This document shows positions 10,331 through 22,152 of a stretch of 64,000 nucleotides of DNA, piece by piece. Source of the stretch: Ichthyophis bannanicus (lineage: Eukaryota > Chordata > Amphibia > Gymnophiona > Ichthyophiidae); the NCBI GenBank assembly GCA_033557465.1, contig CM066041.1, positions 159,501,532 to 159,565,531 on the forward strand, read 5' to 3'. The translations under genes and the position numbers were made by a program. Below the pieces are notes generated by a model. It saw only the letters and a program-made list of their open reading frames with translations. It did not search any database and was not told the origin of the DNA. How positions within the stretch are numbered: the stretch's first letter is position 1; the number at the start of each line of letters is the position of its first letter.

Positions 10331-12285
10331 CTAACTCCAGGGAGGGAGCTTGAGAGAGATGTAGAAGCAGAGGGTACCACACTTGCCGTGGCCAATGTGG
10401 AGCTATGAGAATCATATGGCCTCTGTCTCTCTGAAGCTTGAACAGGGTTTTGGGAATTAAGGGAATGGGTGGAAAGGCATACAGGAAGTCTTGATCCCAG
10501 TAAAGGAGGAAAGCATCCCTGGCCTGAGCCCCCTGAGCCGGAGTTCTGGAACAGAACCGGGGAAGTTTGGCATTCCACGGACTTGCAAAGAGGTCTATGT
10601 CTGGGGTTCCCCAAAGTTGAAATATCCTGGTCACCTGGTCTGTATGCAAAGACCACTCGTGTGGAAGCAGAACTAGACTGAGTCTGTCTGCCCAAGAGTT
10701 TTGAATGCCTGGAAGATACACTGCCAGAAGATGAATCTGATGCTCTCTGGCGAGGGCCCATAGTCGCAAAGCTTCGTTGCAAAGCGACAGAGAGCCTGTT
10801 CCCCCCTGCTTGTTCACATAGAACATGGCTACTTGATTGTCCGTATGAATGAGGACTGTCTTGTAGCTGAGCAGGGTGTGGAACACTCGCAGAGCAAGGA
10901 AGATTGCTCTGAGCTCCAAGAGATTGATATGTAGATAACTCTCTTGTGGAGACCAGGTGCCCTGGGTGGAGAGGTCTTGCAGATGAGCTCCCCAACCCAT
11001 TAAAGAAGCATCTGTTGTGAGAGTTGCTTGGGGTAAGGGTTGCTGAAAAGGGGACCCCAGCAACAGATTTTGAGTGGACTTCCACCACTGGAGGGACAAA
11101 ATGAGGCGACTTGTGTTTGCTATTTTGTCTGACAGGCACCCTGATGCCTGGATCCATTGGGTGGATAAAGTCCACTGAGCTGCCCTCATGTGGAGGCGAG
11201 CATAGGGAACCACATGCACGATGGATGCCATGTGGCCTAATAGTTGTAACATTTCTCGAGCAGTTAGATGAGGCTTTAGCAATGCTTGAGAAGCTAACTG
11301 CACCAAGCGAAGACAACGGGCCTGGGGGAGATAGGCCCTTGCCTTTGTGGTATCCAGGAGAGCTCCTATGAACTCTAAAGACTGAGTGGGAGTCAGACTG
11401 GATTTTGGGATGTTTATTACCAGCCCTAAATACTGAAGGATACGCATTGTGCAGGATAGAGAAATGCTGGCCTCTGATTCTGTTGGGGCTCGAATGAGCC
11501 AGTCGTCCAAGTAAGGGAAGACGAATATCTCTAAAGTGCGAAGAAATACTGCTACAACAGCCATGCATTTCGTGAACACCCTTGGTGCTGAGGCCAGGCC
11601 AAAAGGAAGCACCCTGTATTGCTAGTGCTTTCCCTGAAAAAGGAACCGAAGGAACCTTCTGTGAGTTGGATGGATGAGAACATGGGTGTACACATCCTTG
11701 AGATCTAGAGAACAAAGCCAATCCTGACTCTGAAGGTATGGCAGCAGAGATCCGAGAGAAATCATTTTGAATTTCTCCTTGACAAGGAATTTGTTCAATT
11801 CTCTGAGGTCTAAGATAGGTCTGTAACCCCCCTGTTTTCTTTGGAATAAGAAAATAAGGGGAATAAAACCCTGTGCCCTGTTGATGAAGGGGTACTTCTT
11901 CTATTGCCCCTTGGGCAAGAAGGATAGCGACCTCCTGACCTAACAGGTTGATGAGAGAGGTCGGAGAATTGAACTGCCTTACTATTGTGTGAGGGTGCAT
12001 GCTTGAAAAATGAAGCTTGTACCCCTCCTTTATGATGGAGAGTGTCCAATGCTCTGCTGTTATTTGCCCCCATCTGGGGGCAAAATGACATAACCTTCCT
12101 GGAATGGTGGAAGATTCTGTTCCCCCAAGAACCAGGAAGGCTATGTTCTCTAGATGAGAGTCAAAGGCCCTGTGGAAGCTGTGCCTGCTGAGCCGGTTGA
12201 GGCCTAGCAGCCTTTGCTTTCTTCTGTTTGGGTGGTTGCTGACTTTTCTTGGCAAGCTGACCTGCAGAACGTCCCTGCTGAACAT
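10236..12285 (-). pseudogene. DIRS-B RT / RNase H / methyltransferase-like polyprotein (broken)
   Basis: The RT N-terminal block (to FLIPKKTGG) lies at about 11840-12285. A frame change follows, then the RT core, with a TAG replacing the Tyr codon in GKHYQYRV near 11625. 10236-11612 is a clean 458-codon stretch: LPFGLASAPRVFTKCM, FPYLDDWLI, RNase H (TTDASLMGWGAHL, INLLELRAI, HTDNQVAMFYVNKQGG, WADRLS), then the MT-like domain (DLFASPWN, DAFLLYWDQ, AFPPIPLI, APHWPRQVWYPLLL). It ends LLKA at 10236, overlapping YR. A second frame, the one used by YR, is open over the whole 9808-12285 interval. Confidence 0.85.
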
Positions 12286-12315
12286 AAGCAGGGTAAAATC
12301 TTTTCTTTTTAGAAA
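12161..12315 (-). pseudogene. DIRS-B gag, C-terminal segment
   Basis: Basic, Gln/Ala-rich tail ending PQGL with a stop at 12161. Cut at 12315 by DIRS-C; the preceding codons resume at 18081. Overlaps the RT frame in the same way as in DIRS-A and DIRS-K. Confidence 0.75.
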
Positions 12316-12505
12316 GAGTAGTTACTCACATGTAACAGGTGTTCTCCAGGAACAGCAGGAATCAGTCCTCACATATGGGTGGCATCGATGTCGATGGAGC
12401 CCTTGCGGAGCATTTCCCCAGCTTTCTATGAAAGCCTTTGGGAATGCAGGCATGCATGCGCGGTCCCCTTCCCGCCTAAAGGTGCCATCTTGCTCAGTCA
12501 AATGA
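12316..12505 (+). repeat. Left inverted terminal repeat of DIRS-C
   Basis: Opens AGTAGTTACTCAC; the later part (CATCGATGTCGATGGAGCC, then GGTGCCATCTTGCTCAG) is found inverted at 17925-18080. Confidence 0.85.
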
Positions 12506-12579
12506 CATAGCTAAAAACAGCACACAAAAATGTAAAAATAAACTATGTACAACTGCAACTCCTAGGGGAGGAGGGAGGG

Positions 12580-12680
12580 TTGTGAGGACTGATTCCTGCT
12601 GCTCCTGGAGAACACTTGTTACAGGTGAGTAACTACTCTTTCTCCAGGACCAAGCAGGAAGTCAGTCCTCACATATGGGT
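12580..12680. repeat. Internal complementary region of DIRS-C
   Basis: Inverted left end (to GTAACTACTC) joined to inverted right end (TTTCTCCAGGACCAAG) near 12640. The rare GGACC spelling matches this element's own right end at 18069-18075. Confidence 0.85.
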
Positions 12681-12815
12681 GGCTCTCTAGCTCTGGGCTA
12701 CCAGGGAACCCAGGCTGAACAAGAGAACTCCCTCTAGTCCCAGCATCAAAGAAAGGCTTTTCACTAAAAGAACCTCCACCGGTAGCCCAACGGAGGGCTA
12801 GAGGGCAGGAGTTGC

Positions 12816-14094
12816 CTAAACCTCAAAGAGATTCCGGAGTACTGCCTGGCCAAAAGCACTGTCCCTACAGGACTCCCTCTCCAGACGGTAATGGGCCGCA
12901 AAAGTCTGGCTTGAGGACCAAGTTGCAGCCCTGCAGATGTCTACCAACGGTACAGAGCGGAGATGAGCCCTTGAGGCAGCCATTGCCCTGACAGGATGGG
13001 CCGTGACCCGACCCTGCAAAGGAAAGTCAGCCGCCCTGTAAGCCCAGGTGATACAGTCAGCTACCCAGGTGGACAAGGTACGCTTGGACACAGCAAACCC
13101 CAAATTATTAGGGTCAAAAGATATGAAGAGCTGAGTAGCCCTTCTATGTCCCTGCGTACGGTCAAGGTAGAAGGATAAGGCCCTCCTACAGTCCAGGGTA
13201 TGCAGAACTGCTTCAGCCTGGCTTGCATGAGGCCTAGGGAAGAATGTTGGAAGAACCATCTCTTGGTTAAGGTGGAAGGAGGAGACAACCTTTGGGAGGA
13301 ACTTTGGATGAGTCCTAAGGACTACCCTGTTCCTATAGAAGCGGGTGTAAGGCCTGTCACAGACCAGGACCTGAAGTTCACTCACCCGCCTGGCCGAGGT
13401 TAGGGCTACCAAGAAGAGTGTCTTTCAGGACAGGAAGCGGAGAGGACAAGTAGCCATCGGCTCAAAAGGTGGGCGAGTCAGTTGCTGTAAGACCACATTC
13501 AACTCCCACTCAGGAGCAGGACGACGGATTGGAGGCTTGAGCAAGAGCAAGCCTCTGAGAAACCGGGACACCAAGGGGTGAACCGACAGAGAATGTCCTT
13601 CCACCAGTGAGTGGTGAGCTGCTAGAGCTGAGAGGTGGTCCCGAACAGAATTGGACTTAAGTCCCTGATTTGATAAGTGCAGTAGGTACTGAAGCACTAC
13701 TGGTACAGCACAGGAGAAAGGATCTTCTGTACGTAGCTGACAACACAGAAAACCTTTTCCATTTCAGGGGATAGGTTTTCCTAGTGGACTGCTTTCTAGA
13801 GGCTAGGACAACCTCCTCAACTTCCTGAGGTAGGCCCCAGGGAGCCAAAACTACCCTTGCAGCCTCCAGGCCATTAAATTGAGAGCTCTGAGATTTGGGT
13901 GCAGAAGGGAACCCTGATCCTGAGAGAGGAGGTCGGGTTGAAACCCCAGAGGCAGTGGGGGATCCACTGCCAGATGAAGCAGAAGTGGAAACCAAGGCTG
14001 TCTCGGCCATCTGGGAGCCACCAGCAGGACCGAGGCCTTGTCCTGAAGATTTTTGAACAGGGTTCGGCCACCAGGGGCATGGGAGGAAACGCAT
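12816..14094 (-). pseudogene. DIRS-C tyrosine recombinase, one in-frame stop and a 5' frameshift
   Basis: 12816-13412 is an unbroken catalytic half: TSARRVSELQVL (first Arg), H-x-x-R as HPVRA, then AATWSSSQTFAAHY with the Tyr, ending NLFEV. The upstream half (13425-13697, LLHLSNQGLKSNSVRDHL) is separated from it by a single TGA at 13425 in place of the conserved Trp after FLS. The N-terminus (13657-14094, ASRKQSTRKTYPLKWKRF) is shifted by an indel near 13700. It overlaps the MT domain in the +1-related frame. Confidence 0.85.
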
Positions 14095-15834
14095 ACAGGA
14101 GGCCCTGGGACCAGGAAATCAGAAAAGCATCTGCTGCCAGCCGCAGAGGATGCGGTTGCCTGGAGCAGAACCTTGTCAGTTGTTTGTTCGATGGACTGGC
14201 AAACAGAACTATGGTTGGAAGTCCCCATTTCAGGAAAATCTTTTGAACCACTAAGGGATGGAGCTGCCATTCGTGGGGCTGCAGAATCCTGCTCAACCTG
14301 TCTGCCAGGTAGTTGTCCTGGTCAGGTAGATACACTGCCTTGAGGAGCATGTTGTGCCTGAGAGCAAACAAGCAAAGGTCCTGTGCCTCCTGACAAAGGA
14401 GCCTGGACCCAGTTCCGCCCTGCTTGTTCACATAAAACATGGCTACTTGGTTGTCCGTTTGAACTAGGACAGACTGATGAGCCACTGTTTGAGAGAAAGT
14501 CTTGAGGGCTAAACGAATAGCCCTGAGTTCCAGTAGATTGATCTGCTGTGTGGCCTCCCAGGGAGACCACAGGCCCTGGGTGCACTTGCCCAGACAATAA
14601 GCCCCCCAGCCTTGCAGGGAGGCATCCGTGGTCAACACCACTGTGAACCCAGGAATCTGAAAAGGCACCCCCCTTGCAGTAGATTGGGTGGGTGCAGCCA
14701 CCAGCGGAGGGAGTCCAAAAATTGTCTGGACACCCTTACTCTGTCTCTGAGGCTGCCTGTGGCCTGTGTCCACCGAGTTTGAAGGCACCACTGTGCAGGC
14801 CTCATATGGAGCGTGGCATTGGGGGTCACAAATACTGTCAAAGCCATGTGGCCAAGAAGCCTCAGGCAGAGTCTGGCGGAGACCAGTGACCTGCTGAGAA
14901 ATTGGTTTGCCAAGTTTATCAGTCTTTGGGCTCTGTCTTCTGGCAAGAACGCTTTTGCCAGCAGAGAGTTCAACCTTGCCCCTATGAACTCAAAGTTCTG
15001 GGAGGGGAGCAAAGTGGACTTTGCGAAGTTTATGATAAACCCCAGGTTTTGAAGAAGAGCAATTGTTTGGAGGGTGGCTTGTCTGGCCTTCTGGCACGTC
15101 TGACCCCTGATGAGCCAGTCATCCAGATAGGGGAAGACAAAGATACCCTGATTTCTCAGGTAGGCCGCCACCACTGCCAGGCATTTGTTAAAGACCCTGG
15201 GAGCGGAGATGAGGCCAAAAGGCAGTACTCTGTACTGATAATGGTTTCCTCCCACAATGAACCTGAGGTACTTTCTGTGGTCTGGATGAATGAGGATGTG
15301 AGTGTACGTATCCTTTAAATCTAAGGAGCATAGCCAATCTCCCTGCTGGAGGTAGGGCAGCAGTGTTCCGAGAGTAAGCATCTTGAATTTCTCTTTCTCT
15401 AGGAACTTGTTGAGATTTCTGAGGTTGAGAATAGGCCGGAGGCCACCGGTTCTTTTGAGTACAAGAAAGTACCTGGAGTAGAACCCTTGACCTTGGAGGT
15501 GGGGAGGCACAGGCTCCACTGCCTTGTCTCGCAACAGACCTTGGAGCTCCTGAAGGAGAAGATCTGTATGCAGGGGAGGCCTTGGAGGCTCCCCTGGAAA
15601 GTATGGAGGAGGCAGCTGTTGGAAGTGTAGCATACAGCCCTTGTGGACGATGCTTAGCACCCAACTGTCTCCAGTGATGAGTGGCCACCTGTGGGCAAAC
15701 AGGGTAAGTCGACCTCCTGTGCAGGGTTCGGAGAGCAGGGACGGAGAGGCTATGCCTAAGGAGTCAAAAAACCCCACCCTGCTGAGTGGGAGCAGGGGCC
15801 GGAGGCTTGGGAGTCCTCTGCCTACGGGGCCCAT
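13851..15834 (-). pseudogene. DIRS-C RT / RNase H / methyltransferase-like polyprotein
   Basis: 14632-15834 is a 400-codon open RT: SRYFLVLKRTGGLRPILNL, SLDLKDTYTHILIHPDHRKY, LPFGLISAPRVFNKC and FPYLDDWLI, with the connection region after it. A one-base frame change near 14660 leads into RNase H (13874-14700: TTDASLQGWGAY, INLLELRAIRLAL, QTDNQVAMFYVNKQGG, LADRLSRIL). Another frame change near 14050 leads to the end of the MT-like domain (LVAPRWPRQPWFPLLL), stopping at 13851. Among the better preserved pols here. Confidence 0.85.
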
Positions 15835-17676
15835 TACCCTGCCCCTTGGCCTGCTGACCCTGAGGGGGAGCTTGGGAGGCCTGGTACTGTGGGTACTGTT
15901 TGTAGGCAGTGCCCTTCCTCAGGTAAAAGGGCTTTTTTACCCGAGCCCTTCTTTTTGTGAGAAGGGGCAGAGGTCTTTCTAGACAGCCTTATCCTTGTGA
16001 GGTGCTCGGTTTCGAGCTGTGCGGCCTTCTCGGTCATGGGCTTGCCAAAAAGGTTCTCACCTCGGCAAGGGACATCGACCAACTTGTCCTGAACCCATGG
16101 CTCGTTGTCCGATGACTGCAGCCATGCCTGGCGTTGAGCCACGATGCTGGCTGCCGCAACACAGGCCAAAGCCTTGAAGCCATCATAGGCAGCGCGGGAC
16201 AAACTTGGAGCATTCCCGTATCCCCGAGGACAAGGACTTGAATCTCTGCAAGGGTTCCCCAGAGAGACCAGCAGAGAACCCGGCAAGCTCCTTGGCCAGG
16301 TCCCGCAAGTACATGCCCATGTACAGCTGGTAAGACTGGATACGGCAAGTAAGCATCGAGCCCTGGAAGCACTTTCTACCAAAACCATCCAGGTTCCGGG
16401 CCTCCCTGCCAGGGGGCACCGCGGAGTGCATCTTCTGACTTTTCAGGCAATGCATGGTCGATTCCACCAACATGGAATGGTGGGGTAGCTGCGCCTTCTG
16501 AAAGCCAGGGCTCTTTCGGAGTCGATAGATGGAATCGACCCGCTTGCTTAGAACTGGCTCCGAGGCCGGTGCCTCCCACATCCGGAAGAGGAGCCGTTCC
16601 AGCATCGGAGGAACCGGAACAGTAAAGGCCTCCTTCGGAGGAGAGTCATACTGTAGGGCCTCGAGCTCCTCGGCTCGAGGCTCCTCCTCGGGGTCCGCAG
16701 GGATAGCCAACGCGGTGGCCATATCCCGGACGAACTCCGAGAACAGGGTATCCTCCGGAGGGGATCTACTCTGGGGCTCAGACTGCGGTGAGTCTGACGG
16801 GACGCACCGAGTCCGGAAGGTGTCGGGGGACTCCTCGTCCTCCGTCTCCCAGGCGGACTTGTCCGATGAGGAATCGGGCTCCGACCGCACGGGGCTGTGA
16901 GCACCCGCCCCGACGCCAAAGGCACCAGCATCAACGCCCTCGGTCCCGCGCGGGAGGTCGAGGAAGACCACGACCGATGTCGACCTCGAGCCTTCATGGT
17001 CTCGAGTATTGGCTCGGTCTCCGGGGTCGACTTCGAGGTCGATGTCCCAGTGGTCGGGGCAGATGCGCCAGACAGGCTGGCCATCAGCACCCGCTGCTGT
17101 TCCATGAAGGCAGACAATCTGCACTCCAAGGCTGTCAGCCTGAGACTCAGCTCAGGAGACTCAGCATCCACCGACTCGGGCGCCGGGCCCGACGTCGGCT
17201 CTCTGGGAGAAGAATCCATGAGGACTACAGGACTTACGTGTCCAGCAGACTCCGGGCTCCACACGAGGTACTTTTGGAGGCTTCTCCTGTTCAACGGGCC
17301 CGGGGCGGCAGTCGGGGGTCTGAGACCTAGCTCTCAAGGAGCCAGGGACCTCTTCCGACGATGCCCTCGCGAGCCACTGCTTCCTCTTTCGTTCCCGGTG
17401 GGGAGCCTCCTGTCCGAGGAGCCCTGACGGTGCTCGGGATCAGATTCCCGAGATGTCGAGGCCTCAGACGAGGTCCGGGCCCGCCGGAGGCCGAGTCGGA
17501 GAAAAGCCTTTCCTTTTGGTGCTGACGACTTCGAAGCGCCTTGGAGGACATCTTTCCACGTGGTCCACAGATCTTAGGATCGTGGTCAGGACCCAGGCAC
17601 TGAAGGCAGCAGTCGTGTGTGTCGTGAGAGACAGTTTCTTGCACCGATCACACTTCTTGAAACCACTGGAAGCCAT
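15764..17676 (-). pseudogene. DIRS-C gag-like protein (frameshifted)
   Basis: Start at 17676 (MASSGFKKCDRCKK). After a frame change, the Cys cluster CCLQCLGPDH follows. A Ser/Pro-rich acidic region spans 16800-17300. The conserved gag core lies at 16183-16700: SPPEDTLFSEFVRDMATAL, LPHHSMLVESTMHCL, FGRKCFQGSMLTCRI and LYMGMYLRDLAKEL. The C-terminal part (15834-16200) has GENLFGKPM and a basic Gln/Pro-rich tail ending GGVF, with its stop at 15764 inside the beginning of the RT frame. At least three indels break it. Confidence 0.78.
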
Positions 17677-17924
17677 CGGGGAAAAAACAGTCCCCGCGAG
17701 GTCAAAGGACTGGCCTTCCAGGGAAAAAGAAAAAAAGGGCGCAAACGCCAGCCATGAAGGGCAAAAACCGCAAAAATAAGATAGGGCTCGATACCGGTGT
17801 ACCGAACCCGGCGAGAGGGGAACTGGCGTCAAACCGAAGAAAAAATAGCGAAGGAATCGCGAAAAACAACAACTATTTTCCGGGAGGACTAGGACACACG
17901 TCCGACGGGCTTCACGGAAAAAGA

Positions 17925-18080
17925 GAGACTGAGCAAGATGGCACCTTTAGGCGGGAAGGGGACTGTGCATTCGTGCCTACATTCCCAAAGATTTTCATAG
18001 AAAGCTGGGGAAATGCTCCGCAAGGGCTCCATCGACGTCACCCATATGTGAGGACTGACTTCCTGCTTGGTCCTGGAGAA
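17925..18080 (-). repeat. Right inverted terminal repeat of DIRS-C
   Basis: Inverse of 12335-12505; contains GAGCAAGATGGCACC and ends TTGGTCCTGGAGAAA against DIRS-B gag. Confidence 0.85.
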
Positions 18081-18672
18081 AAGAATAGTTTCTTGAACAA
18101 TTTCTTTCTAGCAGGATCAGCAGTGGACTTGGACAATCTGTCCAAGGTGGAATTTTCAGCATCCATCTCATTGGCTTTTTCCTGCCAATCTTTACCAAAC
18201 AGGTTCTCACCAGTACAAGGGATATTTCCCAATTTGTCTTTTACCCAGAGCTCTAGATCACATGCCTGGAGCCAAGCAATTCTACATGCCCCTATGGCAA
18301 TAGCCGAAGTTCTGCTTATGCACTCAAAGCAGTCAAAGGCTGCACGGCTCGAAAATTTAGAGACATCTTGGGCATGTTTGACCCAAGTGAGAAAATCCTG
18401 TCTTTAATCTTCAGAAAGGAAAGGACTGAAAACCTCTAAATTATCTGTGACCTCCTTCAGGAACATTCCCATGTAGAGACTATAGGAACTGATCCTGGCA
18501 GAAAGCATGGAAGCTTGGAAGACTCGACGTCCAAAAGCATCCAGGGTTCTGCACGCACATCCTGGAGAATTAGAGGCATGCCTTTTTGCACTCTTAATCC
18601 TTCTCATAGCTGACTCCACTATGATAGAGTGGTGAGGAAGCTGAGTCTTATGGAACCCAGGACAAGGAGTCA
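18081..18672 (-). pseudogene. DIRS-B gag, middle segment
   Basis: Encodes the conserved gag core of family 1: LPHHSIIVESAMRRIKS, FGRRVFQASMLSARI, LYMGMFLKEVTDNL, then TGENLFGKDW and LDRLSKST nearer the C-terminus. Bounded by DIRS-C at 18080 and by the L2 LINE at 18673. One frame change occurs near 18404. Confidence 0.8.
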
Positions 18673-19758
18673 TGAAATTCTCCTCGGAAGACTGAAAGAG
18701 AAGGGCATCTGCAACAGTGCGCTAGGATGGTGTAAATCTTATCTGGATGGAAGATGGCAATATGTGAAGTCCGGATCAGAAGAGTCAAAACCTTTCCATC
18801 AAAAGCAAGGGGTACCTCAAGGCTCCTCGTTATCCTCCTTATTATTCAATATTTACATGCAGCCCATCTGCAACATCATAAGATCATTCAATGTGAACTG
18901 TTTGATATATGCAGATGACATTCTCTTATACATGCCGTTCTCCACAGCTCACATGGATCTGGCACCACTTATAGACTGTTTCAATGCGGTCTCAACGTGG
19001 CTCAAATCACAGAACTTACGCATTCAACATAAAAAAACAGAGGTGCTTTTCATCACCAGAGACCCCAACCTTACTCCCCCATCCCATATCAGTGTCAAGG
19101 AAGCTGACTTAAACTAAAGAAACAATAAAATACCTTGGAGTTACTTTGGATCAACGTCTGGATATGAAACACCACATAAGCAACATAGTCAAAGCCGTTT
19201 ATTTCAAAATCCGCTCACTCAAGCACCTACGCTCCCTGTTGGACCCAGACGATTTCCGGACCATATACCAAGCGCTAATCCTGCCACACTTTGACTTTGC
19301 AAACGCCATCTTTCAAGGTCTCCCCCAATCCACACTAACCCCCTTACAGTTGGCCATGAATTCCGCAGCAAGGGTCCTCTACAGAGCCTCCAGAAGCGAC
19401 CACGTGACTCCCATTCTCAAACAGCTTCACTGGCTACCTATCCATGGGAGGATCATCTTTAAAACCCTACTCCTATCATTCAAGGCAATCAAAGGTATTT
19501 CATCCTCCTCACTCACAGATCTTATTCACATGGTCCCCCCCCAACAGATCCAGAAGAGCAACAGCCGTAAACCTTCTAACAACCCCAAAGGCATTGACAA
19601 AGTGCAACATGACAACCACAAGCAGGGCGTTCAGTTTCTATGTCCCCAAATACTGGAATGCTCTACCCCCTGACATTAGGGCCATTGCCGACCTATATCA
19701 GTTCAGGAAGGCACTCAAATCCCACCTTTTCCTCCAATACTACCCAACCAGCAATTGA
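18673..19758 (+). pseudogene. L2 ORF2 reverse transcriptase, C-terminal half
   Basis: 18673-19117 holds SALGWCKSYLDGR, KQGVPQGSSLSSLLFNIYM and the catalytic LIYADDILLY. A stop and frame change at about 19118 leads into 19130-19640, the L2 C-terminal domain (TIYQALILPHFDFANAIF, LQLAMNSAARVL, PILKQLHWLPIHGRI). A last frame change near 19540 restores the C-terminus FRKALKSHLFL, ending at 19758. The endonuclease and N-terminal RT are absent. The LHWLP block is a clear L2-group marker. Confidence 0.87.
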
Positions 19759-20013
19759 ACCTAGATATCCCCCTGAAGAAACGACCCACTCTAGAAAGAC
19801 CCTTACATTTGTTATGTGATTTTTACCTAACCTTGTTCCGTGTAAATATCTCATGTATATAGTTAACCCCTGTTATCCAAGTTTGCACTCCTGTTCGATG
19901 TAAAACCAGACAGCTTGTTGTTATGGTCGTTGTGTTATGATGTAAACCGTGCTGATACCGAATAGTGCGGTATATAAGAAATTGTAATAAATAAATAATA
20001 AATAAATAAAAGG
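18673..20013 (+). mobile_element. L2-clade LINE, 5' truncated, nested in DIRS-B gag
   Basis: 3' part of an L2 element, flanked by an imperfect 9 bp duplication (AAGGAGTCA at 18664-18672, AAGGACTCA at 20014-20022). RT motifs at the left, a 3' UTR at the right, and a stem-forming end (ACCGTGCTG...TAGTGCGGTATATAA) followed by AATAAATA repeats, typical of L2. Confidence 0.88.
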
Positions 20014-20480
20014 AAGGACTCAATACATAGTATCTAGTCTACGAGAATGAGGAGAGGTGGTAAGCAATCCTCAACATGAGATCATATAAAATCTCATGAA
20101 TGGGCAAGGTAGCTGCCTCCTTAGGAGCTTTGGGATATTGTAGAATTTCCAACTCCTTGGCCCTTGCCTCTGTTTCTGGGGCCACAGTAAGGGACAGGCC
20201 CCGAGCCACCTCCCTGATAAAATCTTGTAAGAAAATATCCTCTGGAGGAGACATCCTACGTTTAGGGGAGGAGGGCTCCTCTGGGAGAAGCATCGCTGCA
20301 TCGACAGAACTGTCAGAATCCTCAGATTCTTCTGAGGACTCGAAGTATTGTCTTTCTGGATGCTCTTGAAGAGCCCGATACCCGTACCGACAAAGTTGGT
20401 ATTGGGAGTAAGCGGTACCGGGGTATCGGTACTGAAAGTCATCGAATGACTGAGTACTGGCAAAGCAGACACTGATACCG
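20014..20480 (-). pseudogene. DIRS-B gag, N-terminal-middle segment
   Basis: Encodes SPPEDIFLQDFIREVARGL, then KELEILQYPKAPKEAATLP, with an acidic Ser/Asp stretch upstream and GGTACC-rich repeats. Continues the reading of 18081-18672 after the L2 LINE. The right boundary with CR1-2 is estimated from where the GGTACC-rich gag composition stops. Confidence 0.75.
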
Positions 20481-20771
20481 ATGTCGATGCTGTTGAGGGT
20501 AAAGGCCAAGGCAGAGAGGCTCGCATCCTGGAGATGAATGCATGGTTGCGTGGATGGTGTCAGAGTTTTTTGGTTTCCTAGACCATGGGATGCTGTTCCA
20601 AGAGTTGCAGAGCAGAGATGGCATCAATCTGTCCAAGAAAGGTCAATGCATCTTCGGTAGTAAACTGGCTAATCTACTGAAGAGGGCTTTAAACTAGATT
20701 CGTTGGGGATAGGTGAAGAAACCCCCCAGGTAAATTAAAGCCCCCAGGTAGGTGATACATTAAATACCTTT

Positions 20772-22152
20772 ATGGAAATGGGTAACAGGGGTAACATATG
20801 GAAAGCAGTGTGTATAAATGCCCGTAGCATGGGAAATAAGATCCCTGATGTTGAAGCTTTGGTGGGAGTGGCTGACTTGGATTTAGTGGCAGTTACAGAA
20901 ACATGGTTCACAGAAAGCCATAACTGGGATGTAACTATACCTGGCTATACTTTATTCATAAAGGACAAGGTAGGAAGAAGGGGAGGAGGAGTGGCACTAT
21001 ATGTAAAAACTACTATTAAAGCTTTGGAATTACAGAGCTTAAAAGGGAGAGAGGAGGCATTGTGGGTTAAACTAGAAAGAGGGAAAGTGAAATCTATTTG
21101 CATTGGTGTGATATACAGACCTCCCTCACAAGAGGAAGAGGTGGACAGAGTTAATTGAAGACATACGCAGCATTGCTAGGAAAGGGGAAGTGCTACTGAT
21201 AGGAGATTTCAATATGCCAGATGATGTTTGGCACATTCCTGCTGCAGTATCATCTAGAAGTAAGGAGATCCTGGATTCTCTACAGGGAGAACTATTCAGG
21301 CAATTGGTAACAGACCCCACACGTGAAGGGACCATACTGGACTTGGTGCTTACCAATGGTGAAAGTGTTTCTGATGTTGTAGTGGGAGATCATTTTGCAT
21401 CCAGTGATCACCAGATAGTGTGGTTCAGTATTAGGACTAGGGCTGTTAGAATCCATTCCAAGGTAAGGATCTTAGACTTTAGGAAGACTAACTTTGCGAA
21501 GATGGGCCAATACCTCAGGGAGTCGTTAGTGGGATGGGAACAGCTGGGGGATGTAGAAAAACAGTGGGCAAAACTGAAAGGGGATATTTTAAGGGCAACC
21601 AACCTTTTTGTTAAAATGGTAAATAAAGGCAAAAGGAAAAGGAGACCGCTATGGTTTTCTAAGGAAGTAGCTGAAAAAGTGAAGAAAAAGTGGGAGGCCT
21701 TCATGAAATACAAGAGATCACAGAGAGAGGAAGACAGGCATCTGTATTTGGAAAAACTTAGAGAAGCTAGCAAAGTAGTCAAGAAGGCAAAGATTCAAAA
21801 GGAGGAGGAAATAGCCAATGCAATAAAATGGGGGGATAAGACATTTTTCAGATATATTAGTGAGAAGAGGAAGGGCAAAAGTGGTATTGTCAGACTCAAG
21901 GGTGTAGGGGGGGGGAATATGTAGAAGCTGATAAGGATAAAGCGGAATTGCTTAACAAATATTTTTGTTCTGTGTTCACAGATGAACTACTAGGAGCAGC
22001 ACCTCAGAAAACACCCACAAATAGGAACAGAAGCGAGGGACATCTTGAACAATTTTCAGAAGACTGTTTGTGAGAAACTAGCTCAACTTAAAGTAGACAA
22101 AGCGATGGGACACACTCTAGAATACTGAGGGAACTTGGGGACGTTCTAGCAA
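20772..22152 (+). pseudogene. CR1-2 ORF2, endonuclease and start of RT
   Basis: Starts MEMGNRGNIWKAVCINARS, with the APE-type motifs NARS, VTETWF and GVIYRPPSQ. A one-base indel near 21150 shifts into LLIGDFNMPD, then SSDHQIVWF near 21420. The reading then covers the linker (LREASKVVKKAKIQ) and stops near 21924 in a G-run. The early RT is further damaged, including a small deletion around 22105, before DIRS-D interrupts it at 22152. Confidence 0.85.

Larger units (their letters stand above)
12316..18080 (-). mobile_element. DIRS-C retrotransposon (family 2), nearly full length, nested in DIRS-B gag
   Basis: About 5.76 kb: left ITR, ICR, YR, RT/RNase H/MT, gag, leader, right ITR. Both sides of the insertion show AGAAA (12311-12315 and about 18077-18081), which is also how the element's right end reads, so the exact bounds are ambiguous by a few bases. 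DIRS-B gag reads on smoothly when this interval is removed. It has a G+C-richer gag and different ITR interiors (AAGATGGCAC block) from family 1. A few frameshifts and one stop in YR inactivate it. Confidence 0.9.

Noticed and set aside
16529..17427. Long + strand frames at 16529-16900, 16788-17330 and 16897-17427
   Set aside because: Antisense shadows of the GC-rich DIRS-C gag region.
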